Of a stretch of 64,000 nucleotides of DNA, positions 14,196 to 23,113 are shown one piece after another. The stretch's first letter is position 1; every line of letters begins with the position of its first letter. The DNA is from Xanthomarina sp. F1114 (lineage in GTDB: Bacteria > Bacteroidota > Bacteroidia > Flavobacteriales > Flavobacteriaceae), in the NCBI RefSeq assembly GCF_026410255.1, contig NZ_JAPMLL010000003.1:124001-188000 (forward strand), in the 5' to 3' direction. Below the pieces are notes generated by a model. It saw nothing but the letters and a program-made list of their open reading frames with translations. It ran no database searches and was not told the origin of the DNA. Both the position numbers and the translations under genes were made by a program.

Positions 14196-16217
14196 CTAGT
14201 TATTTGGAGCTGTTATACTTATTTTAGTGCCAGAATCGGCAGTGGATTGGATGTCTAGTTTTCCGTCAATTTCTTGAACCCTAGTATATATATTCTTTAA
14301 ACCAATACCTTTTCTAGCTTTGTTTACATCGAAACCAGAACCATTGTCTGCAATGGTTAAGCAAATTACATTATTTTTTTGTTTAAAGCTAATATTTACA
14401 AAGCTAGCACCCGCATGTTTATATATGTTTTGAAGAGATTCCTGAATAATTCTGTAATAGTGAATTTTTGTTTTATTAGAAATCTCATCCCAATCGATAT
14501 TATCATCATTAATCAAGTCGTATTTTAATTTATAAGCTTTTGTTTGTGTCTCAACAAGAGTTCTAATAATACTAATATAATTAGAACCAGACACAAAATC
14601 GGTATTTAACTCATGAGAAACCTGTCTTAAATCGACTTCTATTTCTTTTAAATCGCCTAAGCACTTTTCTCTGGTTTTAATTGCTTCTGGTTGGACACTC
14701 ATATTTAAGGAGTCCAGGTTTAGCCTAATTCCAAATAGTCGACTTAAAATACCATCGTGTATTTCTTGAGAAACTCGTTTTTTCTCAGCAACTCTAGCTT
14801 CATCAATTTTATCCTGTTGAGAAAGCATCAAATTATATATTTCTTCGTTTGTTTCTTGTTGCTGTTGGTTAAATTTTAATTCTTTGTTTTTATTCCGTTG
14901 AGAAACTATAATATATAACAACAATAAGGTAAACATTAACCCAATAGAAAGGATTAACAGCCAAAGTCTTTCTTTAGCCATCTGCTTATTCCTCTCTACT
15001 ATTTGATCTGTTTCAAATTCAATTCTAGCGAATTTATTTCGAATATTACGCTCTTTATTTTGAAGACTATCACTTAATTTTACATAATCTGTTAAATAGA
15101 CTTTAGCTTTAGACTCTTCCTCTATTTCAGCTTTTAACATTAGAGACTTTAAAATAACATCGTTTGTATTAGTTTCTTTTGCAATAGTATAAGCTCTATT
15201 TACAAAAAAAAGTGCCGAATCTTTTTTTTCTAGATTATTATAATATTCTGAAGCATTTAAACTAACAGACATAATACTATAATGGTCTTGTAAGCTATCA
15301 CTAATTTTATATGCTTCTGTAAACATTTGAGATATTTCTTGTGTTTTATAATTTTTAGACAAGTATTTTATATAAGCATAATCTCCTAAAATTAATGCGT
15401 AATTAACTGGCTCCTCAAGTAAAAGCTCTTTATTTTTAAATAAATCGTGATAGATTTCTAAAGCTCTATCATAGTCTTTTAATTCTTTATAGATTAAAGC
15501 AATATTACTGTTAGAATATAAGGTATATAGGTAATTATCTGAAAGTTGATCGCTATATGTCAAAGCTTTATGGTGATATTCTATAGCTTTATCATAGGCT
15601 CCTAATTTATCAGATGCTATAGCAATAAGGTTATATAGAGCCCATAGATTATCAAGATTCTCATCTGTTCTAGGTAAGCTTTGAAATAATCTAATAGCAT
15701 CTATAGCACTTTGTTCGCATCCAATATAATCTCTTTGACTAAATTGAATACTTGCCATATTGAACAGTGCATCTGCTTCTCTCTTTTCTTCATTTAAAGC
15801 TTTATAAACCTTATAAGAGGTGTAGTAATAATAATAAGAACTGTCAATTTGGGCTTTCTGCTGATGGTAATACCCTAAAACGGTCGTAATGCTTGCAATA
15901 GCCATGGAGTCTTTTAACTTAGTTGCAAGTTTTAAATTTTCATGATTGATATTGAATAGAGAATTCACATCTAGTTTTCTCAGATAAAGAGTTGCAAGTA
16001 AGCGTTTACTTTTTAGAATTGTAGAATCCTGATGGGTTGCTTCAGATAGTTTTATAGCATATTGAGCATATTCTATTTTTTTATCAAAACCTACCGCTTC
16101 TTTTGCCAGATTCCGATAAAAATAAATACTGTCTAATTGCCTATTAAAAGACGTATTCTGCGCATTTAATGGTAAGAGAAAAAATAATACGAGTATGATT
16201 ATTATTTTTTGATACAA
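14196..16217 (-). CDS. TPR-containing membrane sensor histidine kinase (HisKA_3 type)
   Basis: The start is a TTG at 16217; no in-frame ATG or GTG lies between it and the upstream stop. A signal sequence (YQKIIIILVLFFLLPLNAQ) is followed by about 380 periplasmic residues of helical TPR-like repeats (for example NLIAIASDKLGAYDKAIEYHHKAL and ALIYKELKDYDRALEIYHDL), one membrane helix (LWLLILSIGLMFTLLLLYII), a coiled coil, the HisKA_3 box VSQEIHDGILSRLFGIRLNL with His487, and an ATPase domain with IIQESLQNIYKHAGA, TIADNGSGFD and KGIGLKNIY. This architecture is common in Bacteroidota and pairs with LuxR-type regulators. The stimulus is unknown. A small exported peptide gene lies just upstream on the same strand. 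Confidence 0.88.
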   Translation of the reverse strand: MYQKIIIILVLFFLLPLNAQNTSFNRQLDSIYFYRNLAKEAVGFDKKIEYAQYAIKLSEATHQDSTILKSKRLLATLYLRKLDVNSLFNINHENLKLATKLKDSMAIASITTVLGYYHQQKAQIDSSYYYYYTSYKVYKALNEEKREADALFNMASIQFSQRDYIGCEQSAIDAIRLFQSLPRTDENLDNLWALYNLIAIASDKLGAYDKAIEYHHKALTYSDQLSDNYLYTLYSNSNIALIYKELKDYDRALEIYHDLFKNKELLLEEPVNYALILGDYAYIKYLSKNYKTQEISQMFTEAYKISDSLQDHYSIMSVSLNASEYYNNLEKKDSALFFVNRAYTIAKETNTNDVILKSLMLKAEIEEESKAKVYLTDYVKLSDSLQNKERNIRNKFARIEFETDQIVERNKQMAKERLWLLILSIGLMFTLLLLYIIVSQRNKNKELKFNQQQQETNEEIYNLMLSQQDKIDEARVAEKKRVSQEIHDGILSRLFGIRLNLDSLNMSVQPEAIKTREKCLGDLKEIEVDLRQVSHELNTDFVSGSNYISIIRTLVETQTKAYKLKYDLINDDNIDWDEISNKTKIHYYRIIQESLQNIYKHAGASFVNISFKQKNNVICLTIADNGSGFDVNKARKGIGLKNIYTRVQEIDGKLDIQSTADSGTKISITAPNN

Positions 16218-16312
16218 TACTTGTTCATTTCAAAGTCTTTCAAATTTAAAATTTTTTATGACATAAAAGGCAAGTCTCAGATTTAATGGCAAAATTAAGG
16301 CAGATAAAAACA

Positions 16313-16355
16313 TAGATAAACTTACCTTTTAAAAAATAAAAGGTAAGTTTATCTA
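16313..16355 (-). terminator. 19-bp perfect inverted repeat
   Basis: TAGATAAACTTACCTTTTA (16313-16331) and its exact complement (16337-16355) flank five A bases. On the minus strand the hairpin follows the small peptide gene by 16 bases and is followed by TGTTTTTATC, so it is a likely terminator separating the peptide gene from the kinase gene. Confidence 0.75.
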
Positions 16356-16371
16356 TAAAATGACATACATT

Positions 16372-16560
16372 TTAAGCGTGAGTAGGAACTTTAACTCCTT
16401 TTTTAATATGTCTATTTACTTCAAAACTGTACTGAATATCAGTATCCTTTGAAATAGTAGTCTCTTTTGGGCTTTTAGTTACTTGGTTAACTTCTGGGTT
16501 AATGCCAAAAGCGGTTGCGAAAAATAATGCTGCTAATAATGTAATTGATAGGGATTTCAT
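16372..16560 (-). CDS. small exported peptide, 62 residues
   Basis: The peptide has a clear signal sequence (MKSLSITLLAALFFATAFG) and a short polar mature part of about 43 residues with many Lys and Thr and no Cys (VNQVTKSPKETTISKDTD, then FEVNRHIKKGVKVPTHA). I do not recognise a family. Its codon use is like its neighbours, it begins with ATG, and it is followed by a strong terminator, all of which support a real gene expressed as its own short transcript. It lies 155 bases upstream of the TPR kinase gene on the same strand, so an association with that system is possible but unproved. Confidence 0.6.
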   Translation of the reverse strand: MKSLSITLLAALFFATAFGINPEVNQVTKSPKETTISKDTDIQYSFEVNRHIKKGVKVPTHA

Positions 16561-17034
16561 AAGTATTCTATTTAGTTATTAATTAATTCTCAATAATAAG
16601 CCTGCTTTGCTTTTTTTTTTGCAAAACTTTAAGGGAGGGAAAAATGGATTATTAATTTTAAAAAAATGTGTACAACAATGTTATAAACATATCTTTTTGA
16701 TCGTGAGGGAATAAGACATAATATGTCTAAAAATGAATTAATTACCTTTTTAAGTTGATTCTTTCGAGTTGGGGACTTAAGAAGGACTGCTAATATAGTT
16801 ATAAGTCAAGATAAAACAATTTTTTAATCGATTAAATACATATATCATCGATAAAAAGCTGTTTTTGACAGTATTTGTCGTCTTAATTAGTAAGAAATTC
16901 CGCTGTCTCCTGTATAAACAAAAATTGTAACTAGTTAATTAAAAGCTACTTTAGGTGTTTTAAAAAATAAGAATTAACAAAATCTGACTAAAGCGAAGTA
17001 GTTTTTAGTAAAAACAATTTATTAGATGGGTGTT
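16561..17034. other. 474-base intergenic region without a recognisable gene
   Basis: AT-rich, with no open frame showing family features. It must hold the promoter of the small exported peptide, but I could not find a clean TTG / TAnnTTTG pair. A T tract at 16611-16620 followed by GCAAAA is the only notable run. ACTAAA / TTTAGT (about 16986-17010) is a weak stem near the dsdA end. Confidence 0.5.
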
Positions 17035-18360
17035 TTATTTATTCCCTACTGTTGCAAGACCGCGTTCATAAAACTCTTTACGTTCTATTTCCGGCACTAA
17101 ATTGCCTCCGGTAGCCCAAACAATATGAGTTGCATTTTTCATATTCAAGTTATTAATTTTTGCATAATCTGTGCTTAAAACCCGATGAGGACCAATTAGC
17201 CCGGCAGTAGCCGAAGGTTCTAAGAAAACATTTTCAGTATCCATTAATTGGGTAAGCAAATTGTAAAGTGTTTGATCCTCCATGGTATAAAGACCGCTTA
17301 TAAGGTGCGAACTTATTGAAGTAGCAAAGCTTGATGGACGTCCAACAGCAAGACCATCGGCTTCTGTTTTATTATCAATTCCAAAATCTTGAACACTAAT
17401 TTTACTATTCTCTCCGGTAAGAAGTCCTACTAACACGGCAGGAGAATGAGTTGGTTCTACAAAAAAACAATGCACATGATCTCCATAAATCTGTTTTAAA
17501 CCAAACGCAGTGCCACCTGGCGACCCTCCTACTCCACAAGGAGAATACACAAATAATGGATGTTGGGCATCTACCTGAATATTATCTGCTTCTAACTGTC
17601 TAGCAATTCTTAAAGCTCCAACAGAATATCCTAAAAACAAATCGTTGGAATTTTCGTCGTCAACAAAATAGGCTGTAGGATCTTTTTTAGTTTGTTCTCT
17701 TCCTGCTAAAATAGCTTCACTAAAATCTCCCGAAAACTCAACCACCCTAACTCCCTTTTCTCTAAGTAAGTCTTTTTTCCATGGTTTGGCGTCGGCCGAC
17801 ATATAAACAGTTACTTGAAAACCTATGGCCGCACTTATTATTCCAATGCTTAACCCTAAATTTCCAGTGGAGCCAACGCCAATTTTATGCTTATTAAAAA
17901 ATTCTTTAAACTCAGAAGAAGTGAAGGCTCGATAATCATCTTTTAACAATCCAGCTTTTAAAGCTAGTTTTTCGGCATGACTTAAAACTTCAAAAAAACC
18001 ACCACGAGCTTTAATAGACCCGGCTATTGGAAGCTTATTATCGCATTTTAAGAATAGTCGCCCTTCTATTTTAGGGTTTTGTTTATTCAAAAAATTTCTC
18101 ATACTTGAAATCTCTTTTAATGGAGACTCTAAGATTCCTTGAGTGTTTTTAGTTTCAGGAAAAGCTTCCATAAAAAATGGGGCAAAACGCTCCCAAAGCC
18201 CTTCTGATTCTAAAATATCTTTCATACTAATTGAAAAGTCGGGCATCTCTAACATGGTTTTCCTATTTGGATTAATCCATGTAACTGGTTTTAAGCCTAT
18301 AATTTTATCTAGAAGTGGTTCTTTGTAAACAAAACTTGCAATATCTTTTTCTGAATACAT
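17035..18360 (-). CDS. dsdA: D-serine ammonia-lyase
   Basis: This PLP enzyme converts D-serine to pyruvate and ammonia in the cytosol. The PLP lysine lies in PIAGSIKARGGFFEVL, and phosphate-binding glycine loops are seen in GVGSTGNLGLSIG and SPCGVGGSPGG. Family blocks near the N-terminus (GLKPVTWINPN, GLWERFAPFFMEAFPET) and QDFGIDNKTEADGLAVGRPS are typical of DsdA of about 440 residues. I chose the ATG at 18360 over a TTG nine bases earlier. It lies 57 bases after a small cupin gene, downstream of a good promoter, so the two probably form an operon. No dsdC-like LysR gene is adjacent. Confidence 0.92.
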   Translation of the reverse strand: MYSEKDIASFVYKEPLLDKIIGLKPVTWINPNRKTMLEMPDFSISMKDILESEGLWERFAPFFMEAFPETKNTQGILESPLKEISSMRNFLNKQNPKIEGRLFLKCDNKLPIAGSIKARGGFFEVLSHAEKLALKAGLLKDDYRAFTSSEFKEFFNKHKIGVGSTGNLGLSIGIISAAIGFQVTVYMSADAKPWKKDLLREKGVRVVEFSGDFSEAILAGREQTKKDPTAYFVDDENSNDLFLGYSVGALRIARQLEADNIQVDAQHPLFVYSPCGVGGSPGGTAFGLKQIYGDHVHCFFVEPTHSPAVLVGLLTGENSKISVQDFGIDNKTEADGLAVGRPSSFATSISSHLISGLYTMEDQTLYNLLTQLMDTENVFLEPSATAGLIGPHRVLSTDYAKINNLNMKNATHIVWATGGNLVPEIERKEFYERGLATVGNK

Positions 18361-18417
18361 AATTTTCAATTTTAAAAATAAATCTATCCTTAATGTTTTA
18401 GTGCTCTGGTATTTATT

Positions 18418-18762
18418 TTAGGATTTATTGATAACCCCTTCCACACGTTTAGCCGAGTCTAATTTATTAAGACTTAAACGAACTGTACTCGTCTGTAAGG
18501 CTGTTAAATCGTGAGGCACATTACCCTCTAGAGCTATTAAATCTCCTTTTTTTAATTGATGTACTGTGCCATTTACTCCAAAATCGATGGCTCCTTCAAA
18601 AATTTCAACAACAATAGGGAAAGGGGTTTTGTGCTCTTTCATTAACTGCCCTTCTTTAAAGGCTATTCTAATTTCTTTTCCAGTTTCTGTTTCTAATAGA
18701 ACTTGAATGGTTGGTCTAGTTTCATTGTATTCTAGGTTGTTTACTAATGATGCTAATTTCAT
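18418..18762 (-). CDS. small cupin domain protein
   Basis: A 114-residue single cupin barrel: FPIVVEIFEGAIDFGVNG is cupin motif 1 without the usual His residues (V and F replace them), and LKKGDLIALEGNVPHDLTAL is motif 2 with one His. With a reduced metal site it may bind a small ligand rather than catalyse. It precedes dsdA in the same transcript, so a link to D-serine or amino-acid metabolism is plausible but not shown by sequence. Confidence 0.7.
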   Translation of the reverse strand: MKLASLVNNLEYNETRPTIQVLLETETGKEIRIAFKEGQLMKEHKTPFPIVVEIFEGAIDFGVNGTVHQLKKGDLIALEGNVPHDLTALQTSTVRLSLNKLDSAKRVEGVINKS

Positions 18763-19183
18763 ATTAAAAAGTTTTAAAATTAATTCCTTATTTAGAATGA
18801 TTCAAAATTAGGGAATTTTCAGATAATTCCAATGCTTTTTATAAGGTTTATTTTTTAGAGAAAAGACCTTCATAGGCTTATCTATATATTCAGTAATAAA
18901 GTTCGACAACACAACTAAATCTTCTAGCTAAAAAGATAAACAAATTATGGATTCTCAACTTTAATAATTGCAACTCTAGTCTAGTTGTTTCAATTTTGCA
19001 TATTAGTTTTACACAAACACATAAAAGTTAATGTTCTATAGAAATATCAAAAATAACACATAAAAGCACGATTAAATGCTTGTTTTGTCGATAAAAAGCA
19101 TAATATTGTAACATACATCTTTATTTTGTTAACTAAACCATAATAGAGATTATTACATAAGAGATTCTTACTTAACATATTAT
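18763..19183. other. 421-base divergent intergenic region
   Basis: This region separates the cupin-dsdA operon from the two hybrid kinases. The only well-supported element is the minus-strand promoter at 18803-18832. On the plus strand side TAATATTG (19101-19108) is a near match to a -7 box, but no good partner TTG is seen. No gene is visible. Confidence 0.5.
18803..18832 (-). promoter_or_regulatory. promoter of the cupin-dsdA operon
   Basis: On the minus strand TTG (18832-18830), 19 bases, then TAATTTTG (18810-18803): a full match to the Bacteroidota sigma-A promoter. The predicted transcript start is about 35 bases before the cupin ATG. Confidence 0.7.
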
Positions 19184-20929
19184 ATGAAACCCAAATCATT
19201 AAATATAAGTTCGTTTATAAAGAAAACAAGATTTAAGCGCCTTAACTCTGCCGATAAACTCACTTTTACTACCTATACTATTGGAATAATTACTTGTATA
19301 CTTGTCCTTGCATTTAATTCCATTTCAAATTATCAAATTTCCAGAAATGTAACCTGGTTTTCACTGGTTTCATTACTACTTAGTTTTTACTTATATTTTA
19401 ATTTGAAAAAGTATTTTCATTCAAGTGTTTTACTAATTACATCTTTAAATATTTCAATATTTTATTTGTGTTATAAATTAGGCTTAACAAGCTCTTATTT
19501 TATGTACAATTATGCGCTATTATGCACGATTCCGTTTATAATTAGAAGAAACAGAAACTATTTAATTAATGGTGTCGTTTTAGCACTTATTACATTTGTT
19601 TTTACAACCTTAAGCCTCATTTTATCTCCTCAATACAATATAAAAAACCTATTAACAGAGGCTGCTAACGATAAACTACTAAGTAATTCCTTAATCACAT
19701 TTATATTATTTTTAGCATTTGCCTTTATAATGATTGCCGCGTTCAATAATGTTATTACGGCATTAATTAAAGCGAAAATAAATGCTAATAAACAAAAGGA
19801 CACTAAAACACGAGTACTCTCTAATTTAGGTCACGAATTAAGAACACAATTAAGTAGTATACATGGTATTACACAATTGCTATTAGTGCAGAATGAAAAA
19901 GGAAGTATGTCTAAGCAAACGTTTTCTGATTATACCGATACTTTAGAGTTATGCAGTAAGCAAATGCTTTTCTTGGTAGATGATATTTTAGATATTCATA
20001 AAATTGAGTCTGGAAATTTCAATCTTAATTGTAAACCCGAAAATATTTATGGACTCCTTCATCAAGTTGTTATTCCTTTTAAAAATAAAGCAGAAGGAAA
20101 AAACTTAATTTTTGATGTATCTATAGATCCTATATTAAAAAATGATTATCTGGATATTGACTCGTCAAGGCTAACACAGGTATTACAAAATTTAATTTCT
20201 AATGCCATAAAATATACGGACAATGGATTCATTAAATTTACGGTTAAAATGGAATCTGAGAATGAAGAGGAGTCTTCTATTATATTTTCTATAAAGGATT
20301 CGGGAATGGGAATTTCTAATGAAAACTTATTAAAAATCTTTGATAGTTTTCAGCAGATTAGAGATAAAGACACTGCAAATGTTGGTGGAACAGGTTTAGG
20401 TCTATCCATTTCAAAAACAATTATTGAGAAAATGGGTTCTCAAATTAATGTTAACAGCATAGAAAGTGTTGGAAGTGATTTTAATTTTACACTCAAGTTA
20501 AAAAAAGTACCATATTTGTCTCAACAAAACAAAGACAATAACCTTCAAGTCTCACCTTCTTTCCTAAAGGGTAAGAAAATACTAGTAACTGAAGACAATA
20601 AAATTAGCATGCTTTATGCTAGTAAGTTATTAGAGAAAAACGGCGCTATAGTTCTTAAGGCATACAATGGTGTAGAAGCTGTAGAACTAGTAGAAGCTAA
20701 TGCTGACATCTCCATTGTTTTATTAGATCTAGAAATGCCAGTAATGAATGGATTTACAACAATACAGCATATAAAAGAAATAAACAACTCTTTAAAAGTT
20801 ATTGCCTTTACTGCTAACATTCCAGATTTCGGATTGTTAAATAGGATTAGTAAATTTCATTTTGATGATTTTTTAGCCAAACCATTTAAAAATGATAATA
20901 TGTTTTCAATTTTAAACAAACACTTATAA
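19184..20929 (+). CDS. membrane hybrid sensor histidine kinase with receiver domain
   Basis: The N-terminal 200 residues hold about six membrane segments (TYTIGIITCILVLAFNSI, WFSLVSLLLSFYLYFNL, NGVVLALITFVFTTLSLIL, SLITFILFLAFAFIMIAAF) with almost no periplasmic domain. Then come HisKA with His217 (LGHELRTQLSSIHGITQLL), an ATPase domain (LQNLISNAIKYTDNGFI, IKDSGMGISNENL, GGTGLGLSISKTII) and a receiver with Asp515 (VLLDLEMPVMNGF) and conserved Lys in FLAKPF. Intramolecular phosphotransfer is expected; no HPt or DNA-binding output is present. It overlaps the next, paralogous kinase by one base (TAATG). Confidence 0.88.
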   Translation: MKPKSLNISSFIKKTRFKRLNSADKLTFTTYTIGIITCILVLAFNSISNYQISRNVTWFSLVSLLLSFYLYFNLKKYFHSSVLLITSLNISIFYLCYKLGLTSSYFMYNYALLCTIPFIIRRNRNYLINGVVLALITFVFTTLSLILSPQYNIKNLLTEAANDKLLSNSLITFILFLAFAFIMIAAFNNVITALIKAKINANKQKDTKTRVLSNLGHELRTQLSSIHGITQLLLVQNEKGSMSKQTFSDYTDTLELCSKQMLFLVDDILDIHKIESGNFNLNCKPENIYGLLHQVVIPFKNKAEGKNLIFDVSIDPILKNDYLDIDSSRLTQVLQNLISNAIKYTDNGFIKFTVKMESENEEESSIIFSIKDSGMGISNENLLKIFDSFQQIRDKDTANVGGTGLGLSISKTIIEKMGSQINVNSIESVGSDFNFTLKLKKVPYLSQQNKDNNLQVSPSFLKGKKILVTEDNKISMLYASKLLEKNGAIVLKAYNGVEAVELVEANADISIVLLDLEMPVMNGFTTIQHIKEINNSLKVIAFTANIPDFGLLNRISKFHFDDFLAKPFKNDNMFSILNKHL

Positions 20930-22695
20930 TGGAAAACATAAAGAAAAACCTATATGAAAAAGAAGAAAAGTATGTAGATCCTTTTACTTTTATAATTCAC
21001 ATTCTTGCTTTGGCTATTACTGTAATTAACATTATATATAATTATTCAATAGATCATATGGAATCTTTATATTTTAGTACACTCATACTAGTATCTGTAC
21101 TACTTGCAATGTTAGTTTATTTTAAATTTAAAAAACATTTATTAGGTGCATTTATCTTTGTTATAGGTACTTCAATTAGCATATCGGGAATCTTAGTAAT
21201 AGAAGGGCGTATATCCTTTAATTTTCTTTATTATTTTGCTATTATACTAGCTATTCCTTTCTTAGTAAAAAGACATGAAAATTATGTTAGAGACAATTAT
21301 ATTCTATTTTCAATTGTTGCACTTATAGCAGTCTCTACCCTACTTATAGCACCGGAACTTCCTATGTATTCAATTATAGAGGATAGAGATATCTATATAA
21401 AAATGTTGATTAATTCTACAACTAGTTTTATAACTGTTGTAATGTTTGCTGTAATTATAGTTTATGTTAGTCGTAATTTTTTCATTTCATTTTTAAAAGA
21501 TAAAAAGCGTGCCGAAAAAGAAAAGGATAATCGTATGGTTGCTCTAACCAGTCTTGGTCATGAGTTAAGAACACAAATAACTAGTATTAATGGAATTACT
21601 CAACTCATTATTGAACAAAAAAAGGAATTAAAACCCAATAACGAGTTACTTAAAAAATATGCTACCATTTTAGACACATGTAACGACCAAATGCTTAGTT
21701 TGGTTAACGACGTATTAGATATTCATAAAATAGAGTCTGGTAAATTTGAATTAATAGAAAAACCAGAATCTCTAAATAATCTATTAATAGAAATTGCTAA
21801 TGAATATGTCTTGGCTGCTAATGCTAAGGGCATCTTTTTTAAGACCGAAATAGACACAAAAATTACAGATCTTAATTTAGTCTTTGATAAAATGAGACTA
21901 CAACAGATTTTTAAGAATTTGTTATCTAATGCAGTAAAATACACAGACGAAGGTTTTATTTCCTTTAAAGTAATTATAGTAGAGGAAACTTCAACCAATG
22001 TGTCTGTATTATTTAAAATTGAAGACTCAGGAATAGGAATTTTGGCAGAAAATTATTCTAAGATATTTGAAAGTTTCCAGCAAATAAAATGTGAAAACTC
22101 AGATATTTATGGAGGTACAGGACTAGGGTTAACATTAACTAAAACCATTTTAAACAATATGGGCTCTACTATAGAGATAGAGAGCAATATTAATAAAGGG
22201 AGTATATTTTCGTTTAAAATCACTTTTGATAAAACCAGTATAAAAACTAATATTGAACCGATAAAACTTTTAATTCAAAATGAATATTGTTTAAAAGGTA
22301 AAAATGTCCTAATCGCAGACGACAATAAGGTAACTTTACTTTATACAGACACATTACTTAAAAGCTATCATGCAAAGGTGTTTTTAGCTAATAATGGTAT
22401 GGAAGCTATAGAAATAGCAAAAACACATAAAGACATAGATTTTATTCTTTTAGACTTAGATATGCCAAGATTAAATGGCTTCGAAGCTATTGAGAAATTA
22501 AAAGCAATTAATCCAAACCAAACCATAATTGCATTTACTGCCAGTATTCCTGACGAAGAGTTATATAAGAAACTTAAATTTTATGGTTTTGACGATTTTA
22601 TTACCAAACCATTTAAGAAAGAAGAGTTAATTAGAACATTTTATAAAAACTGTAAAGAAGCTAAAACAAGTAATATAGCTGCTGCTATAAATTAA
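20929..22695 (+). CDS. membrane hybrid sensor histidine kinase, tandem paralog
   Basis: It has the same domain order as the preceding gene: six membrane segments in the first 195 residues (FTFIIHILALAITVINIIYN, STLILVSVLLAMLVYFKF, FLYYFAIILAIPFLV), HisKA with His211 (LTSLGHELRTQITSINGITQLI), ATPase (FKNLLSNAVKYTDEGFI, IEDSGIGILAENY, YGGTGLGLTLTKTIL) and receiver with Asp509 (ILLDLDMPRLNGF). Blocks such as QMLSLVNDVLDIHKIESGKF are nearly shared with its neighbour (QMLFLVDDILDIHKIESGNF), while the membrane parts have diverged, as expected after tandem duplication followed by change of input. The start overlaps the upstream stop by one base, so both are made from one transcript. Confidence 0.88.
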   Translation: MENIKKNLYEKEEKYVDPFTFIIHILALAITVINIIYNYSIDHMESLYFSTLILVSVLLAMLVYFKFKKHLLGAFIFVIGTSISISGILVIEGRISFNFLYYFAIILAIPFLVKRHENYVRDNYILFSIVALIAVSTLLIAPELPMYSIIEDRDIYIKMLINSTTSFITVVMFAVIIVYVSRNFFISFLKDKKRAEKEKDNRMVALTSLGHELRTQITSINGITQLIIEQKKELKPNNELLKKYATILDTCNDQMLSLVNDVLDIHKIESGKFELIEKPESLNNLLIEIANEYVLAANAKGIFFKTEIDTKITDLNLVFDKMRLQQIFKNLLSNAVKYTDEGFISFKVIIVEETSTNVSVLFKIEDSGIGILAENYSKIFESFQQIKCENSDIYGGTGLGLTLTKTILNNMGSTIEIESNINKGSIFSFKITFDKTSIKTNIEPIKLLIQNEYCLKGKNVLIADDNKVTLLYTDTLLKSYHAKVFLANNGMEAIEIAKTHKDIDFILLDLDMPRLNGFEAIEKLKAINPNQTIIAFTASIPDEELYKKLKFYGFDDFITKPFKKEELIRTFYKNCKEAKTSNIAAAIN

Positions 22696-22865
22696 TATAA
22701 AATTAATTCCCCAAAACAAAAAAGCATCCCAATTTTCAATAAAGAAAAAAGGAAAGCTTTCCATTGGATAAAGTTGAAAGATTCAACTCTACTACCTATG
22801 ACAGACTACTACATCTGCCAAACAACACAACTAAATTTTAACTACCTACGGCAGTTTTATTGCCA

Positions 22866-22893
22866 AAAAAAAGCTTCAATTTCTTGAAGCTTT
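22866..22893 (-). terminator. terminator of the tRNA-Asp transcript
   Basis: AAAGCTTCAA (22870-22879) pairs perfectly with TTGAAGCTTT (22884-22893) around a four-base loop. On the minus strand it is followed by TTTTT, about 26 bases after the tRNA 3' end. Confidence 0.8.
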
Positions 22894-22898
22894 TAGCT

Positions 22899-22914
22899 CC
22901 CGATATCTATCGGG
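22899..22914. repeat. CCCGATA/TATCGGG palindrome beside the tRNA
   Basis: CCCGATATCTATCGGG is a 7-bp stem with a two-base loop, much more GC-rich than its surroundings and located between the tRNA 3' end and its terminator. Similar small palindromes recur in Bacteroidota intergenic DNA; whether this one is dispersed in this genome cannot be told from the window. Confidence 0.45.
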
Positions 22915-22918
22915 TTTG

Positions 22919-22992
22919 CGGTCTGGACGGGACTCGAACCCGCGACCTTCGCCGTGACAGGGCGACATTCTAACCAGCTGAACTACCAGACC
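22919..22992 (-). tRNA. tRNA-Asp (anticodon GTC)
   Basis: The minus strand folds into a normal 74-base cloverleaf: acceptor GGTCTGG / CCAGACC, D arm GTTCAGCTGGTTAGAAT, anticodon stem TCGCC / GGCGA with loop CTGTCAC (anticodon GTC), T arm GCGGGTTCGAGTCCCGT, discriminator base G. CCA is not encoded. A full promoter lies upstream and a terminator downstream, so it is its own transcription unit. Confidence 0.97.
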
Positions 22993-23051
22993 GTTGCTTT
23001 GTGCAATGCTTTTTAGTAAAAATCCGTAGACTTTAAGCCTCCAAGCGGGTG

Positions 23052-23081
23052 CAAATATAAGAGGCTTTTTCTATATGACAA
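23052..23081 (-). promoter_or_regulatory. promoter of tRNA-Asp
   Basis: On the minus strand TTG (23081-23079), 19 bases, then TATATTTG (23059-23052). The expected transcript start is about 55 bases before the mature tRNA 5' end. The element is embedded in an AAGCCTC / GAGGCTT inverted repeat (23035-23041 and 23061-23067). Confidence 0.75.
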
Positions 23082-23113
23082 ACATTTTTCTCTAATATTT
23101 TACATTTTTTTAT

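Noticed and set aside
22899-22992. tRNA-Asp as an integration site for a mobile element
   Set aside because: No integrase, no repeated 3' tRNA fragment and no foreign-looking genes flank it; neighbours are conserved housekeeping genes.
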